Counted from the stretch's first letter, positions 44,509-53,979 are shown. The stretch is 64,000 nt of DNA from Alistipes sp. Zagget8 (GCA_001941065.1 MSHJ01000005.1:310001-374000), one strand, 5' to 3'. Notes: generated by a model not told the origin, from the sequence alone. Translations and numbers: made by a program.

Positions 44509-47241
44509 CTATTTCTCGCGCACGGGACGCACGGGCAATGCTCCGGAGAGGTCGGTGGTCTGCATTTCGGCTTTATCCGTCAGGTGGAACACCTGCGCAC
44601 TCGTTGCGGTTGCCGGAACCGCCGTCCAGTAACGGGTCTCCCGGCCCATTCCCTCTCCCCGGCCGTTTCCGGACCGCTGTCCGGCCACCCGGAAAAGAAT
44701 CGTCCTGTCGTCGTCGTGCTGCGACGCCGAGCAATAGAACCGGAAATTCCGGAATCCGGACGTTTCCGACGGCCCATTTGCCGTGTTCGCGGCATCGAAC
44801 GACGCGAAGGCCCCCGAGGCGGGCACCGTATATCCGACGGGTGAAGGATCGTAAACCGTCTTCACGACCCGGTAATCGCGCACCGACGTTTCGAATCCGG
44901 TGGCTGCGGCGTTCCACAAGTGCCAATAGGAGGCGCCGCCGAACCAGCCGTATGAATCGCTGTAAAACACATACGGGTGTTGTATTGCCTCTGAGAGCTT
45001 GGTGCTTCCGTTCACGATCTCGTATCTCTCCGGATAGGTCGCCTTGTCGCTGTTGTCCGTATTTAGGGCCGGCATCGGGTCTTTGCGTCCGAACTGGAAA
45101 TAGGGCTGACTGCCGGGGGAGGCGGTTTCGTATGCCTGCTGGCGAATCGTGAATGTCTTGCCGTCCGTCTGCGGATCGTGCCCCGTTTGGGTGATGCGCA
45201 CCTGTACGTCGCGGGCCTGATAAATATCGATCAGGTCGTTGCTGTACCACCCGATGCTGACGGGCAGAAAGTCGTAGCGGGTTCCGTTGGCCGTTTCGAC
45301 CGGGACATAATCGTCGAGCCGTTGCCCGGTCACCCAGATATGCCAGCTCCAGGCAAGGGTGCTGTCGTTGTTCGCTTCGGCATACAGGGCGATTACGCAG
45401 TTGCCCTGGCGGATAGTCTCCGGATTCACTTCGAAAGTGATATACGGTACATTTTCTCCGAGAATCTTTTCCTGCGTGGGGGATATTTGAACATTCGTCA
45501 CGAGGTCGTTTTCGTCCTGCCACAGAATCGCGGCCCTGAATGTACGGTCGGACGTGATGAACGGAGATTGGATGTCTCTCGAAACGCAGTCCCAGAATGG
45601 GAGTTCCATGCCCCATTCGCCGGTTTGCTTTGCGTAGGCTTCCTGATTGTCCGCGCCGTTGCGTATCGCATTGCCGTAGATCAGCGGGAAGCAGTATGTG
45701 CCCGGCGCATTGACGACATAGCAGTTGGCCGTGTTGACCGGCGTCGTACCGCCTGCCGTGGAGAGGTCGTAATCCGTCACGGCCGCTGCCGCCCGCAGCG
45801 ACGTATTCGGGTCTGTCGTTTCGTCGACCGGTTTGGAGCTGACCGCGGCTTCGTATTTTGTCTCCTCCACGCTGCCCTCGGCCTGATCCGTGAATCCGGT
45901 CACCCATTCGGGACACCGGGAGGTCCAGGTCTTTCCGCCGTCGGTTGAGAATTCGGCCGACCATGCCAGCGGCGTCGGGGGGAGTTCCTCGGTCTGCCCG
46001 GCCTTGATGCGCTCCGCTTTGCGGTAACTCCGGATGGCATAGGCCGCCGTTCCGCCCCGGTGGGTCAGCACAATGTCGTCGGTCGGCACGTCCAGAATAT
46101 CCTCCGTCGTGATTTTCGACGACGAAAGGTTGTAGACGACCGTTTTTCCCATGGGCCATTCGGTTCCCCCGATGTCGGCCGTCATCGTTTGCAGCTCCTC
46201 CTCGCCGGGAAGCGTGTATTCGATCACGATCTGCGCACCGGCGGGCAGTGTCTGCGGCGGCAGCATGAAGACGCCGTCGGCATCGGTGAGTTCGTAACCC
46301 GGCTCGGCGTATCCCGGATTCTCCTTGTCCTCGGGGAGGTCGCCGGTCTCGGGCGCGAGTGCATCGGTGTAGGACCGGACCGCGGGGTCGAGCGTCCATA
46401 CGACCGCCGGCGTTCCGGACCCGGCGCCTGCCGCATTCACCCGGAAGGAACCTTTGTAACGGACGTTTTTGAGCGAGAGCGACCGGATATTGCGCAGTTC
46501 CATACCCGTGGCCGTCGTGCTGACGCGGAATTTGATTGCCGTGAGCACGTGTCTGAAGACGAGCGGAACCCCTGTCTTTTCGTAATCCGTGCCGGTGACT
46601 CCCGCAATCGAGGCGATCAGCAGGTCCTGCTGCTTTTGCAGGTCGGGATCGGTTTCGTAAACGAACGATCCGGCGGGGGCCGACGGTGGGGTGAGGTTGT
46701 CGGCCGGATCGGGAACGCAGGCGATGAATCCGAGTTTCTGTCCCGCATACCAGCGCCAGTAATATCGTTCCGAAGGCTCCCAGCGGCCGTTTTCCCGGAG
46801 GGCGATCTCTTCGCCGGACATCACGTCGAACGATGCGGCGTCGGTGTCCGTATAACTGTAAGCCCACATCCGGAACGACGCGGGAAAGTCGTCGGTTTCG
46901 GTCTGCATACCGCGGGTCACGGCCTGCGGTGCCGTGCCGATCCTGCCGGTCGTCGAAACGTCGAGGCAGAACGGCCGGTCGCCGCCTTGCAGTTCCGTCG
47001 TGAAGCCGTGGTCTTCCTGCGGGAGGATGCCGGCCGTGCGCGTGGACGCCCCCTGCACCGGACCGGGGCCGTCCCAGCCGTTGCGGACCGTCACCGCGAA
47101 GCCGATCGATCCGTCGCCCGGCGCCGCAGGGGCGGATTCCGGTGCGTCTTTCGTACAGGACCCGGCGAAGGCTCCCGCTGCAAACAGCATGGCGATGCGG
47201 AGTCCTATTCGTGTCATACTTTTCATATCGTTCGTTTTCAA
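44509..47241 (-). CDS. Fimbrillin-family lipoprotein, large
   Basis: 910 residues. A lipoprotein signal ending AAGAFAGSC is near residue 29; translation may begin at 47241 or at a Met 15 or 24 bases on. The N-terminal half (about 45-400) has the fimbrillin (Mfa-like) pattern with RMWAYSY, ERYYWRWYAGQKLGFIACVP, VPLVFRHVLTAIKFRV and PAGAQIVIEYTLPG. The long C-terminal half is beta-rich and likely a tip or adhesin domain. It is the last gene of the fimbrial operon, which suits a minor tip subunit. No partner chaperone is present, as is usual for type V fimbriae. Confidence 0.85.
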   Translation of the reverse strand: MKTNDMKSMTRIGLRIAMLFAAGAFAGSCTKDAPESAPAAPGDGSIGFAVTVRNGWDGPGPVQGASTRTAGILPQEDHGFTTELQGGDRPFCLDVSTTGRIGTAPQAVTRGMQTETDDFPASFRMWAYSYTDTDAASFDVMSGEEIALRENGRWEPSERYYWRWYAGQKLGFIACVPDPADNLTPPSAPAGSFVYETDPDLQKQQDLLIASIAGVTGTDYEKTGVPLVFRHVLTAIKFRVSTTATGMELRNIRSLSLKNVRYKGSFRVNAAGAGSGTPAVVWTLDPAVRSYTDALAPETGDLPEDKENPGYAEPGYELTDADGVFMLPPQTLPAGAQIVIEYTLPGEEELQTMTADIGGTEWPMGKTVVYNLSSSKITTEDILDVPTDDIVLTHRGGTAAYAIRSYRKAERIKAGQTEELPPTPLAWSAEFSTDGGKTWTSRCPEWVTGFTDQAEGSVEETKYEAAVSSKPVDETTDPNTSLRAAAAVTDYDLSTAGGTTPVNTANCYVVNAPGTYCFPLIYGNAIRNGADNQEAYAKQTGEWGMELPFWDCVSRDIQSPFITSDRTFRAAILWQDENDLVTNVQISPTQEKILGENVPYITFEVNPETIRQGNCVIALYAEANNDSTLAWSWHIWVTGQRLDDYVPVETANGTRYDFLPVSIGWYSNDLIDIYQARDVQVRITQTGHDPQTDGKTFTIRQQAYETASPGSQPYFQFGRKDPMPALNTDNSDKATYPERYEIVNGSTKLSEAIQHPYVFYSDSYGWFGGASYWHLWNAAATGFETSVRDYRVVKTVYDPSPVGYTVPASGAFASFDAANTANGPSETSGFRNFRFYCSASQHDDDRTILFRVAGQRSGNGRGEGMGRETRYWTAVPATATSAQVFHLTDKAEMQTTDLSGALPVRPVREK

Positions 47242-47389
47242 CAGTCGTTTTTGCCGGTCGGGTGTATGCCCGGGTCCGGCGGCGCTCCCTGCGGGGAGCT
47301 TATCTGCGACCGGGAGGGAGAGTCAACCCCGCCCGGCCAATGCGGGCATCCGCACGGGGCGGATGCCTCGGAACCGCGTTCGGCCGCGA
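47242..47389. other. Gap with two hairpins inside fimbrial operon
   Basis: GCTCCC-TGCG-GGGAGC (47284-47299) and GCATCCGC-ACGGG-GCGGATGC (47346-47366). No T tract follows on the minus strand. They may lower expression of the large downstream subunit or protect the upstream mRNA. Confidence 0.45.
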
Positions 47390-48739
47390 TTACAGTTCGG
47401 GAGTCTGATTGGTCGGAATCCAGTCGTCGACGGTCACCGTGAACCAGATATAGTCGCCGAGAATGTCGTCGCCGCCTTTCGGGGTTTCGGGATCGTGCTT
47501 GCCCACGCCTTCGTCGGTGAAATTCAGCGTATAGACGTAGTGGTAGCCCGGTTTCCAGTCCTGAGCGCCCTCCTTGCTGACGATGCCGACGGCCGCCTTG
47601 CCGTAACCGTCGGCGGTTGCCTCGTCGTCTTCAGCGGGGAAGATAAGCGTCCAGTTCTTGTCGGGGTCTTCCGAAATGACCTTCCGCCATACTTTCATTT
47701 TCAGGGCGAGATAGGCGCCCTTTTCCTCTCGGCCTTCGGCCCATGCCCACGAGTTGTTGTCATAATAATTGCCGGAGAAATTCTGGGGGATCAGTATCAT
47801 ATTGCCGCCCTCGCCCAGCAGTTCTACGGCATCGCCTTCCGTACCCTCTTCGACCGGTTCCAGTGCGACCGGCGTTTCCAGGACATGTTTGTAACGCTGC
47901 AAGTTTACGTTATTGCCCGTTTCGTCGCCATAGGTGAGGTTCGAGCCTTCCGGCTTGACGATCTCCCAGTGGTCGGCGGGAATAAGGGCCGGGTTCGTGG
48001 TGCCCTCCGTCACATTGCCGTCCGTGACAAAGTCGTTGTCCTTGCGGAACACGAAATTGCCTTTCGACGGTATGTTGCGCAGTTCGATCTCTTTGATCTC
48101 GATTCTCAGCTGGTCGCCGCTCTTCTTCCTGGCCTTGAACGAAACCTGTGAAAGAATGTGACGGAAATTCAGCTTCACGGGCTGTCCTGTTCCATAGGTG
48201 GCGGAATTTGCCTTGGTTCGGGCGATCACGATGTCCGTCTGGCTGGCATGCGCCGTTGCGGGTACGAATCCGCGGATTTCCTGGCCTTTCGCCAGCCCGG
48301 ACCCGTCCTCGTTCCATACCGGCTGCGATACATACTCGCCCGGCATTACGTTGTTATCCTTGTCATAGGCCGTGGCGCTGCCTCCGCCGGCGGGAAGCGT
48401 TGCGGGATACCAGGCGGCAAAGGTCAGCGTGTAGCTCGGCCACGAGTATTTTCCGGGCAGATAGAAGCCTGCGCCTTTGTTGTCATCGGCGGCATCCTTG
48501 TACTCTGCCAGCAGCCGGTTGAAATAGAAGCTGTTTTCACCGTAAGCGACGACGTAGAAGCCGCTCTCTTTCAGCTGGTCGATTTTGGTGACCGTGCCGC
48601 GCGTAGCTTTGGGAACTACGGGCGAGAACGAAATGTAACCGGTTCCTTCCGGATTGGGATTGATGCTCGTGGTCTCTACCTGCGAGCAGGCCGTCATAGC
48701 CGCTGCGGCCAGAACGGACAAGAGAGTTTTTTTCAACAT
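47390..48739 (-). CDS. Fimbrillin-family lipoprotein, probable shaft subunit
   Basis: 449 residues. Lipoprotein signal MLKKTLLSVLAAAAMTAC, then the fimbrillin layout: KATRGTVTKIDQLKESGFYVVAYG, YTLTFAAWYP, VKLNFRHILSQVSFKARK and a C-terminal strand VTVDDWIPTNQTPEL. TRGT after about 45 residues resembles the Arg-gingipain-like processing region of type V pilins, so donor-strand polymerisation is plausible. Second of two fimbrillins; the size and position suggest the main structural subunit. Confidence 0.87.
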   Translation of the reverse strand: MLKKTLLSVLAAAAMTACSQVETTSINPNPEGTGYISFSPVVPKATRGTVTKIDQLKESGFYVVAYGENSFYFNRLLAEYKDAADDNKGAGFYLPGKYSWPSYTLTFAAWYPATLPAGGGSATAYDKDNNVMPGEYVSQPVWNEDGSGLAKGQEIRGFVPATAHASQTDIVIARTKANSATYGTGQPVKLNFRHILSQVSFKARKKSGDQLRIEIKEIELRNIPSKGNFVFRKDNDFVTDGNVTEGTTNPALIPADHWEIVKPEGSNLTYGDETGNNVNLQRYKHVLETPVALEPVEEGTEGDAVELLGEGGNMILIPQNFSGNYYDNNSWAWAEGREEKGAYLALKMKVWRKVISEDPDKNWTLIFPAEDDEATADGYGKAAVGIVSKEGAQDWKPGYHYVYTLNFTDEGVGKHDPETPKGGDDILGDYIWFTVTVDDWIPTNQTPEL

Positions 48740-48784
48740 AACAAAAAATTTGATGAATGGTTCAGTTGCATATTTTGGATCGAA

Positions 48785-49744
48785 TTACATGTCTATATCG
48801 ACGTTCACTTCGCCCCAGTCGTCGACCGTGGGGTTCATGCTGCTGCTCCCGGCCGCCGGATCGAATTCGAGTCCGTCGAGACGGATGAAGACGCGGCGCG
48901 GATCGGCGGCATCATGGATCTGGGGCGTCACCGGGTCGTCCGTGTCGCCGTAGACCCGGTATTGCTGTGTGCCGCGGGTCAGGATGCCGTAGATTACGAT
49001 CTTGTGGGGGATTGCGGGGACGGGGCAATGGCCGAACGTCAGGAATTCGGCCCGCACTGTCGTGGCGTCGGTTTTCCGCACCTCGAAAGGCACGATGCAG
49101 GCGGAGCCCGACAAACGGTCCGGGGCCGGAAGCATCTCGCCCGCCATACCGGAGAGCGTGCCGCTGAGTTGGGAAACCTGGTCGAGATTTTTCACATGCA
49201 CGATCTCGACCGTATAGCGGCAGACCTTTTCGTTCGGGTAGAGCGTAATGGTCTGATCTGTTTCCCGGACGACCGTCACTCCGCGCAGGCACGCGCCGTA
49301 GACCATGTCGGGCGGCAGCACCACGGCCTGGTCCTCCGTGCCTTCGGCCCGCGGCACGTTGTTGCCGCTGCGGCCCATGGAGGCCAGCAGCGAACCGGAG
49401 GATGCGCTGACCGTGAATGCGTCCAGCCGCTTCGTATTGACGAACCGGATGTTTTCCGTGTCGCCGTTCAGGGCCAGCACGTCGTAGCGGCCCTCGGCCA
49501 GCGAGACGGCTCCGCCCGCCTTGCCGGCAAGGTGGTATTGCACCGGTTCGCCGCCCTCCTCCGGGAAGAACCATACATACATGCTCTCCGGGTCCGCATC
49601 GGGGGCTTCGCGCCAGTCGAAAACGACGCGCAGGGAGCCGGTGTGGGGGTGCTGGTAGCACAGCTCCTTGTGTTCGCAGGCCGCGAGGAGAAGCAATGCG
49701 CCGAGACCGGCGGCCATACGATATATTTTACGGATTGTTTTCAT
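48785..49744 (-). CDS. DUF5119-family lipoprotein
   Basis: 319 residues. Lipoprotein signal MKTIRKIYRMAAGLGALLLLAAC followed by EHKELCYQHPHTGSLRVVFDWREAPDA, the start typical of DUF5119. The C-terminus has DPRRVFIRLDGLEFD and VDDWGEVNVDIDM. The ATG at 49744 overlaps the upstream stop as ATGA, so translation is coupled; the longer upstream frame is inside the DUF3575 gene. The family accompanies fimbrillins, probably as anchor or accessory subunit. Confidence 0.86.
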   Translation of the reverse strand: MKTIRKIYRMAAGLGALLLLAACEHKELCYQHPHTGSLRVVFDWREAPDADPESMYVWFFPEEGGEPVQYHLAGKAGGAVSLAEGRYDVLALNGDTENIRFVNTKRLDAFTVSASSGSLLASMGRSGNNVPRAEGTEDQAVVLPPDMVYGACLRGVTVVRETDQTITLYPNEKVCRYTVEIVHVKNLDQVSQLSGTLSGMAGEMLPAPDRLSGSACIVPFEVRKTDATTVRAEFLTFGHCPVPAIPHKIVIYGILTRGTQQYRVYGDTDDPVTPQIHDAADPRRVFIRLDGLEFDPAAGSSSMNPTVDDWGEVNVDIDM

Positions 49745-51006
49745 CGCCGGCCTCCTTTCCTGTTGTTGTAGTTTCCGCGGCCGATCAGCCACACGAGCGA
49801 CACCTCGGCCTTTGTGGGTCCGAACCAGCGGAGCCGTTTCGTGGCCTGCCACACGTAGCACTCTTCGTGTGAGACGTATTCCCAGTATTCGCCTCCGAGG
49901 TAGCCCGCACCGACGGAGAAATCCAGGTTGAGCCTGCGCCCGACGGGCAGCGAGTAGCCGTATTCGATGCCTGCGCCCCAGTTGGCCTTGTCCCAGAGCG
50001 ACCCGCCGGGTTTGCCGCCTATGTAACCGCGGCCTCCCGTTTCGAAATCATAGGTGAGGAGTTGTCCGTAGATGCCGAGGTGATGTCCCTGCAGCGGTTT
50101 TTCCTGTGCGCGTTTCCCGAACCATTTGCGGACGTTCAGCTCCCCGCCGTAGGTTCGCCAGTACCAGTGTTTGCGGTCGGTTTTCCACCATGCGTACATC
50201 CAGTTGGCGCCGACGGACCAGCTGCGCCCCGCATAAAATTCGACGCCGATATTTGGCACTGCGATTGCATCGTAGAGCATATTGGTTTTGACCGCCATGT
50301 AGAACGGCTTCCGGGTTCGGGGCGTCTGTCCGGCGAAGGCGGGAGCGGGAGCGGGAACGGGCGCCGAGATTCGCATCGCGGGCTTCGGGAACGAAACACC
50401 GGCCGCTATCGGCTGCTGCCTGACAGGAGTCGTCTCGTACCGCAGGCAGAGCTGTGTGGCCCGGAGTTCAGGGAAAAGTTTCCGGTACATGTAACGGTAG
50501 GGTTCGCCCTCTTTGAAATGCGCTAGGCGGGCGGTGTTGTCGTCTTCGGCTTTTTCGCCGCCGCGGCACCGTTCGGCGATGTCGTGCAGGAGTTCCAGCG
50601 CAGCCTCCCGGCAGGGTACGTCGGGATCGTTCTCGACCAGCCGGATCAAACCGTTCCAATCGCGTCCCAGGAACGTGAACGAGAGCAGCGAGTCGGGTAT
50701 CCCGCCGTCATGCAACAGCTGGTCGAGAAGCGCCTTCGCCCGTTTTTCCGAAAGACGCCTGTTGAGCGGGACGGAGCCTTCGGGCGATGCGCCGCCTGTG
50801 ACCTCGATGCGGCGGAGACGGCCCGACGGCCCGGCATACGTCCGCAGGCTGTCGGTAATACGTTTCAGGATTTCCCGGTTCCCGTGCAGCTCGGGTTCGA
50901 GGACGGAATACCCCTGGCGGAAATAGATCCGTACCGAATCGCATTCGGATCGGGCGATAGCACAGACACCTTGTAATAAAAACAGTAGGATAATGAATTT
51001 CTTCAT
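49741..51006 (-). CDS. DUF3575 protein with OmpA-like N-terminus
   Basis: 421 residues. Signal peptide (1-19), then an OmpA-type peptidoglycan-binding-like region (about 25-110) with RIYFRQGYSVLEPE and VTGGASPEGSVPLNRRLSEKRAKALLDQL. A Pro/Ala linker spans about 205-235. The C-terminal DUF3575 beta-barrel (about 240-421) has KTNMLYDAIAVPNIGVEFYAGRSWSVGANWMYAWW. It is usually the first gene of Bacteroidetes fimbrial operons and may provide the outer-membrane base. A leader of about 380 bases precedes it. Confidence 0.88.
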   Translation of the reverse strand: MKKFIILLFLLQGVCAIARSECDSVRIYFRQGYSVLEPELHGNREILKRITDSLRTYAGPSGRLRRIEVTGGASPEGSVPLNRRLSEKRAKALLDQLLHDGGIPDSLLSFTFLGRDWNGLIRLVENDPDVPCREAALELLHDIAERCRGGEKAEDDNTARLAHFKEGEPYRYMYRKLFPELRATQLCLRYETTPVRQQPIAAGVSFPKPAMRISAPVPAPAPAFAGQTPRTRKPFYMAVKTNMLYDAIAVPNIGVEFYAGRSWSVGANWMYAWWKTDRKHWYWRTYGGELNVRKWFGKRAQEKPLQGHHLGIYGQLLTYDFETGGRGYIGGKPGGSLWDKANWGAGIEYGYSLPVGRRLNLDFSVGAGYLGGEYWEYVSHEECYVWQATKRLRWFGPTKAEVSLVWLIGRGNYNNRKGGRR

Positions 51007-51241
51007 AGGCCGTATGTTTACAACGGAATCCGTCTTTTGGCGTCCGGCGGTGAGTCGCTGACATCTCGCCGGTCGGCAATAATTCCCCCCCCCTCACGGC
51101 TCTGAAGGGAGTTATCATGTAGTTTTGTAAATAAAAAAGAAAGTGTGGAGCCGTTTTTTGCTTACCGAGTGGATGGTTGTGGAAGGACCAATAACAACGA
51201 TAAACAATAATGCCCCACACCTGAATAGATATGAGAACAGG

Positions 51242-51259
51242 AGAACATGAAAATGTTCT
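51242..51259. promoter_or_regulatory. Hairpin in fimbrial leader
   Basis: Perfect AGAACAT-GAAA-ATGTTCT with a GNRA-type loop on the plus strand, within the fimbrial leader. Candidate operator or RNA element. Confidence 0.4.
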
Positions 51260-51367
51260 GACTGCAAATATCTAAACAAGAAAATGAGTGCTGTTCGTCG
51301 TCCCGTCGTTATTGAAAAACTTCCACATTTTCCACTCAGGACAGTGCGAAAACACTTTCTGTTATGT

Positions 51368-51389
51368 ATGCCGGATAGTTGTCCGGCAT
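51368..51389. promoter_or_regulatory. Stem-loop at the fimbrial transcript 5' end
   Basis: Perfect ATGCCGGA-TAGTTG-TCCGGCAT, directly downstream (minus strand) of the -7 element, so it would form the very 5' end of the fimbrial mRNA. Confidence 0.45.
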
Positions 51390-51391
51390 GG

Positions 51392-51423
51392 CAAAATTAG
51401 AAAATAATTTTCACATTGAACAA
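51392..51423 (-). promoter_or_regulatory. Promoter of the fimbrial operon
   Basis: On the minus strand: TTG (51423-51421), 21 bases, TAATTTTG (51399-51392). It lies about 385 bases before the DUF3575 ATG. It is the best candidate in the region. Confidence 0.55.
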
Positions 51424-51671
51424 CACTCATGTAAAAAAATCGATTACAAATTTCCGGAAAACTATTTTTTTCTGCAAGAATAAATGTTATTGAATTGCAA
51501 TTTTGTCTTTTTTAATTGGGATACTGCCGGATGTTTCGAACCCTCCCATCCGAAGAGAGGAGAGTTTGGCCCTTAGGCCGATCCTCGGTATTTCGGATCG
51601 TTCGGGGCGGTTGTCGGCAGTTTGCAGGATAATGGGATAAGCACGCTTGCTTTATTCGCTGCGTCCGTGTC

Positions 51672-52574
51672 TCAGGCGATCACCTGTTTCTTGTGGTACA
51701 TCTCGCGGAATTCGCGCGGCGTGCATCCTTTCTTGCGGCGGAAGATGCGGTTGAAATTCGACATGTTGTTGTAGCCGCATTCATAGCAGATTTCGGCAAT
51801 GGTCTTGTTGGTGTCGACCAGCAGACGCGCCACCTTGCCGATGCGGATGTCGATGAGGTATTCGGTGAAGCTCTTGCCGGTATGCTGGCTGAAGAAGCGG
51901 CTGAAGGCCACTTCGCTCATGTTGGCCAGTTCGGCCACCTCGCGCAGCGTGATGTCGCGGGCGAAATTCTTTTGCAGATAGGCGTCGGCCATGCGGATGC
52001 GTCGGCTCTGGATGCTGTTTTCGGTATGCGCGAAGGCCGTGCTGGCCAGCGTGCGGGCATCGTCGGCGAGCGAGAGCTCGTAGAGCAGCGTGAGGAAGGT
52101 CGTCACCAGGTAGAATCCCTTCTGCTCGCAGGTCAGCGAGTTGAGCAGCGGCCGGACCTTGATGATCGTCGAGAGCGGGAACGTCAGTCCTTTGCTGCCG
52201 TGCTGGAGCATGGTGTGGATCGAGTGGAACTGGTTTTTGGAGAGGAGCTTTTCCGAAAGCCAGTCGTCGGAGAACTGGATCGTGATTTCGCGAATATTTC
52301 CCGGCGTGAGCCGGTGGTTCTGCCAGCCGTGCTTCAGGTTGTCGTTCGAGATGAGCACCAACTCGTAGTCGCCGATCTCCTCGATCGAGTCGCCCACGAC
52401 GCGCTGGGCCCCCGCGGCGTTCTCGATGTAGTTGATCTCGAACTCCTTGTGGGTGTGTATCGGGTAGTTGAACTCGGCCTTCTTGCGCTCGATCACGTAG
52501 ATGCAGTCCCCTTCCGACAGGGGTGTGATCTCGTGCAGTACGGGGCCTTTGCTGTTGGGTGTCATGGCATTCAT
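51672..52574 (-). CDS. AraC-family transcriptional regulator
   Basis: 300 residues. The N-terminal cupin-like sensor (about 20-110) has FNYPIHTHKEFEINYIENAAG. The C-terminal double helix-turn-helix (about 195-298) has ITLREVAELANMSEVAFSRFFSQHTGKSFTEYLIDIRIGKVARLL and TIAEICYECGYNNMSNFNRIFRRKKGCTPREFR. This sensor type often detects small sugars. It lies downstream of the mannan operon and upstream of the fimbrial leader on the same strand, so either could be its target. Start could also be the Met nine bases on. Confidence 0.9.
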   Translation of the reverse strand: MNAMTPNSKGPVLHEITPLSEGDCIYVIERKKAEFNYPIHTHKEFEINYIENAAGAQRVVGDSIEEIGDYELVLISNDNLKHGWQNHRLTPGNIREITIQFSDDWLSEKLLSKNQFHSIHTMLQHGSKGLTFPLSTIIKVRPLLNSLTCEQKGFYLVTTFLTLLYELSLADDARTLASTAFAHTENSIQSRRIRMADAYLQKNFARDITLREVAELANMSEVAFSRFFSQHTGKSFTEYLIDIRIGKVARLLVDTNKTIAEICYECGYNNMSNFNRIFRRKKGCTPREFREMYHKKQVIA

Positions 52575-52636
52575 TGTTCTCGGTCTACTAAATTACGGCT
52601 TTTTTTCGGATTTTGCAACCCGTCTGTGGGATAAAC

Positions 52637-52670
52637 GACACGGGAGCGCTGTCGAGGGCGCTCCCGTGTC
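52637..52670 (-). terminator. Strong hairpin after the mannan operon
   Basis: Perfect 13-base stem GACACGGGAGCGC / GCGCTCCCGTGTC with an eight-base loop, 22 bases past the GH5 stop. The T tract is poor (GTTTATCCC), so termination may rely on the stem or it may protect the mRNA end. Confidence 0.6.
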
Positions 52671-52691
52671 CGGTTCCGGCGGGCTGCGGGC

Positions 52692-53975
52692 TTATTCGGC
52701 CAGCAGCTTCGCGTAGCGTGCGATGACGGCGAGGGTCGAGGTGTCGGCCGCGAAGACCGAGTTCAGCCCCGGCTGCTCCTGTGCGGGGTCGCCCGTGTAG
52801 TCATCGCCCCGCTGCCAGTAAACATGGTCTGCCGCGGGCTGCGCCACGCCGCCCCAGCTCCAGAAATTGCATCCGGCGAAGGGACCTCCTGCCGCACGGT
52901 TCTCCTGGATGTAGGAGAAGACGGCTTCGTAGTAGCGGTCGCGGCCCGTGGTGGGGCTTCCGGGGGTGAAGACGAACCCGTCGCGCGGAAATCCGAACTC
53001 CTCGAGCACCACGGGTTTGCGGATGCGGCGAGCGATTTCCAGGTGTTCGTCGATATAGGTCCGGGTGTTGGCGATGGCTTGTTCGAGGCGTTCGCCGCCC
53101 AGCTCTTCGGGGGTCACCCAGCCCCAGTTCAGTGGCCAGATATGGATGGTCATGTAGTCCACGTTGGGGTCGGCGTGCAGCTGCTCGGCCAGCGCGAGGT
53201 CGCCCTCGCAGCCCGCCTTGCCTTCGCTGCCGGTCGAGACGAGGTGGTTCGCATCGAGGCTCTTGATGAGGGCCGCAATTTCGGACATCCACACCCGGAA
53301 CGGCTCCTTGTTTTCGGAGCTGAAAGCGCGGGGTTCGTTGCCGATCTGCCACGACATGATCGTCGGGTCGTCTGTGTAAGGCTGGCCCGTGTAGCGGTTG
53401 GTGCGGGTCACCATGTCGCGCACATAATCCGCGAAAAGCGCCTGCGCCTGCGGATTCCGGGCGTATTGGTTCACGTAGGCCGAGAAGGCGTTCCAGCCGT
53501 CGATGGCCGGGATCGGGGCCTTGCCGGCTCCGGCCCACTCGAGGTACTGCGAGTAGCCGCCGGACCACTCCCACGAGTTGTTGAGGTAGAGCACGGCCTT
53601 CATGCCGCGCTTGCCCATCTCGGCGAGCAGGAAATCGAGGCCGTCGAGGATCGCGTCGTTGTATTGTCCCGGGGCCTTCTGCAGTGTGGGTTCGATGCGT
53701 GAGGGCACGCCGTCGGGACCGTCGCCGCCGACCAGGATGCGGAGGTTGTCGATGCCGGTGGCGCTGAGGATGTCCAGCTCGCGCAGGAGGCGTTCGCGGT
53801 CGCCGCCTTCGGCCTGCGACCCGAGGATCGCTCCGTACCAGAAATTCGCGCCGACATAACTGTACGGCTTGCCGTCGGCCATGAAGCGGCCCTCCTCGAC
53901 CGTTACGAATCGGCTTTTCGGCGAACAGGCCGCCGCGATGGCTGCGGCCAGCAGCAGGATGAGTATGCGTTTCAT
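52692..53975 (-). CDS. GH5 (subfamily 7-like) endo-beta-mannanase, lipoprotein
   Basis: 427 residues. Lipoprotein signal MKRILILLLAAAIAAAC, then the GH5_7 start VEEGRFMADGKPYSYVGANFWYGAILG. Acid/base Glu is in MSWQIGNEPR (near 212) and nucleophile Glu in PVVLEEFGFPRDG (near 325). Aromatic subsite residues such as NNSWEWSGGYSQYLEW are typical of mannanases. It cuts beta-1,4-mannan at the cell surface or in the periplasm. Last gene of the leftward locus, four bases after the GH28-fold gene. Confidence 0.9.
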   Translation of the reverse strand: MKRILILLLAAAIAAACSPKSRFVTVEEGRFMADGKPYSYVGANFWYGAILGSQAEGGDRERLLRELDILSATGIDNLRILVGGDGPDGVPSRIEPTLQKAPGQYNDAILDGLDFLLAEMGKRGMKAVLYLNNSWEWSGGYSQYLEWAGAGKAPIPAIDGWNAFSAYVNQYARNPQAQALFADYVRDMVTRTNRYTGQPYTDDPTIMSWQIGNEPRAFSSENKEPFRVWMSEIAALIKSLDANHLVSTGSEGKAGCEGDLALAEQLHADPNVDYMTIHIWPLNWGWVTPEELGGERLEQAIANTRTYIDEHLEIARRIRKPVVLEEFGFPRDGFVFTPGSPTTGRDRYYEAVFSYIQENRAAGGPFAGCNFWSWGGVAQPAADHVYWQRGDDYTGDPAQEQPGLNSVFAADTSTLAVIARYAKLLAE

Positions 53976-53979
53976 ACGG

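Larger units (their letters stand above)
51007..51671. other. Long A/T-rich intergenic and leader region
   Basis: About 665 bases without a gene, between the fimbrial operon and the AraC gene, both facing left. It contains the fimbrial promoter, the hairpins described separately, and an imperfect inverted repeat GTGTGGAGC (51143-51151) / GCCCCACAC (51212-51220). The part from 51530 to 51671 is GC-richer with short dyads such as GGCC-CTTA-GGCC and lies downstream of the AraC stop. Confidence 0.5.

Noticed and set aside
51143..51220. Invertible fimbrial promoter flanked by GTGTGGAGC / GCCCCACAC
   Set aside because: The repeats are only nine bases with one mismatch, the best promoter lies outside them, and no recombinase gene is nearby. 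Kept only as a possibility in the leader finding.
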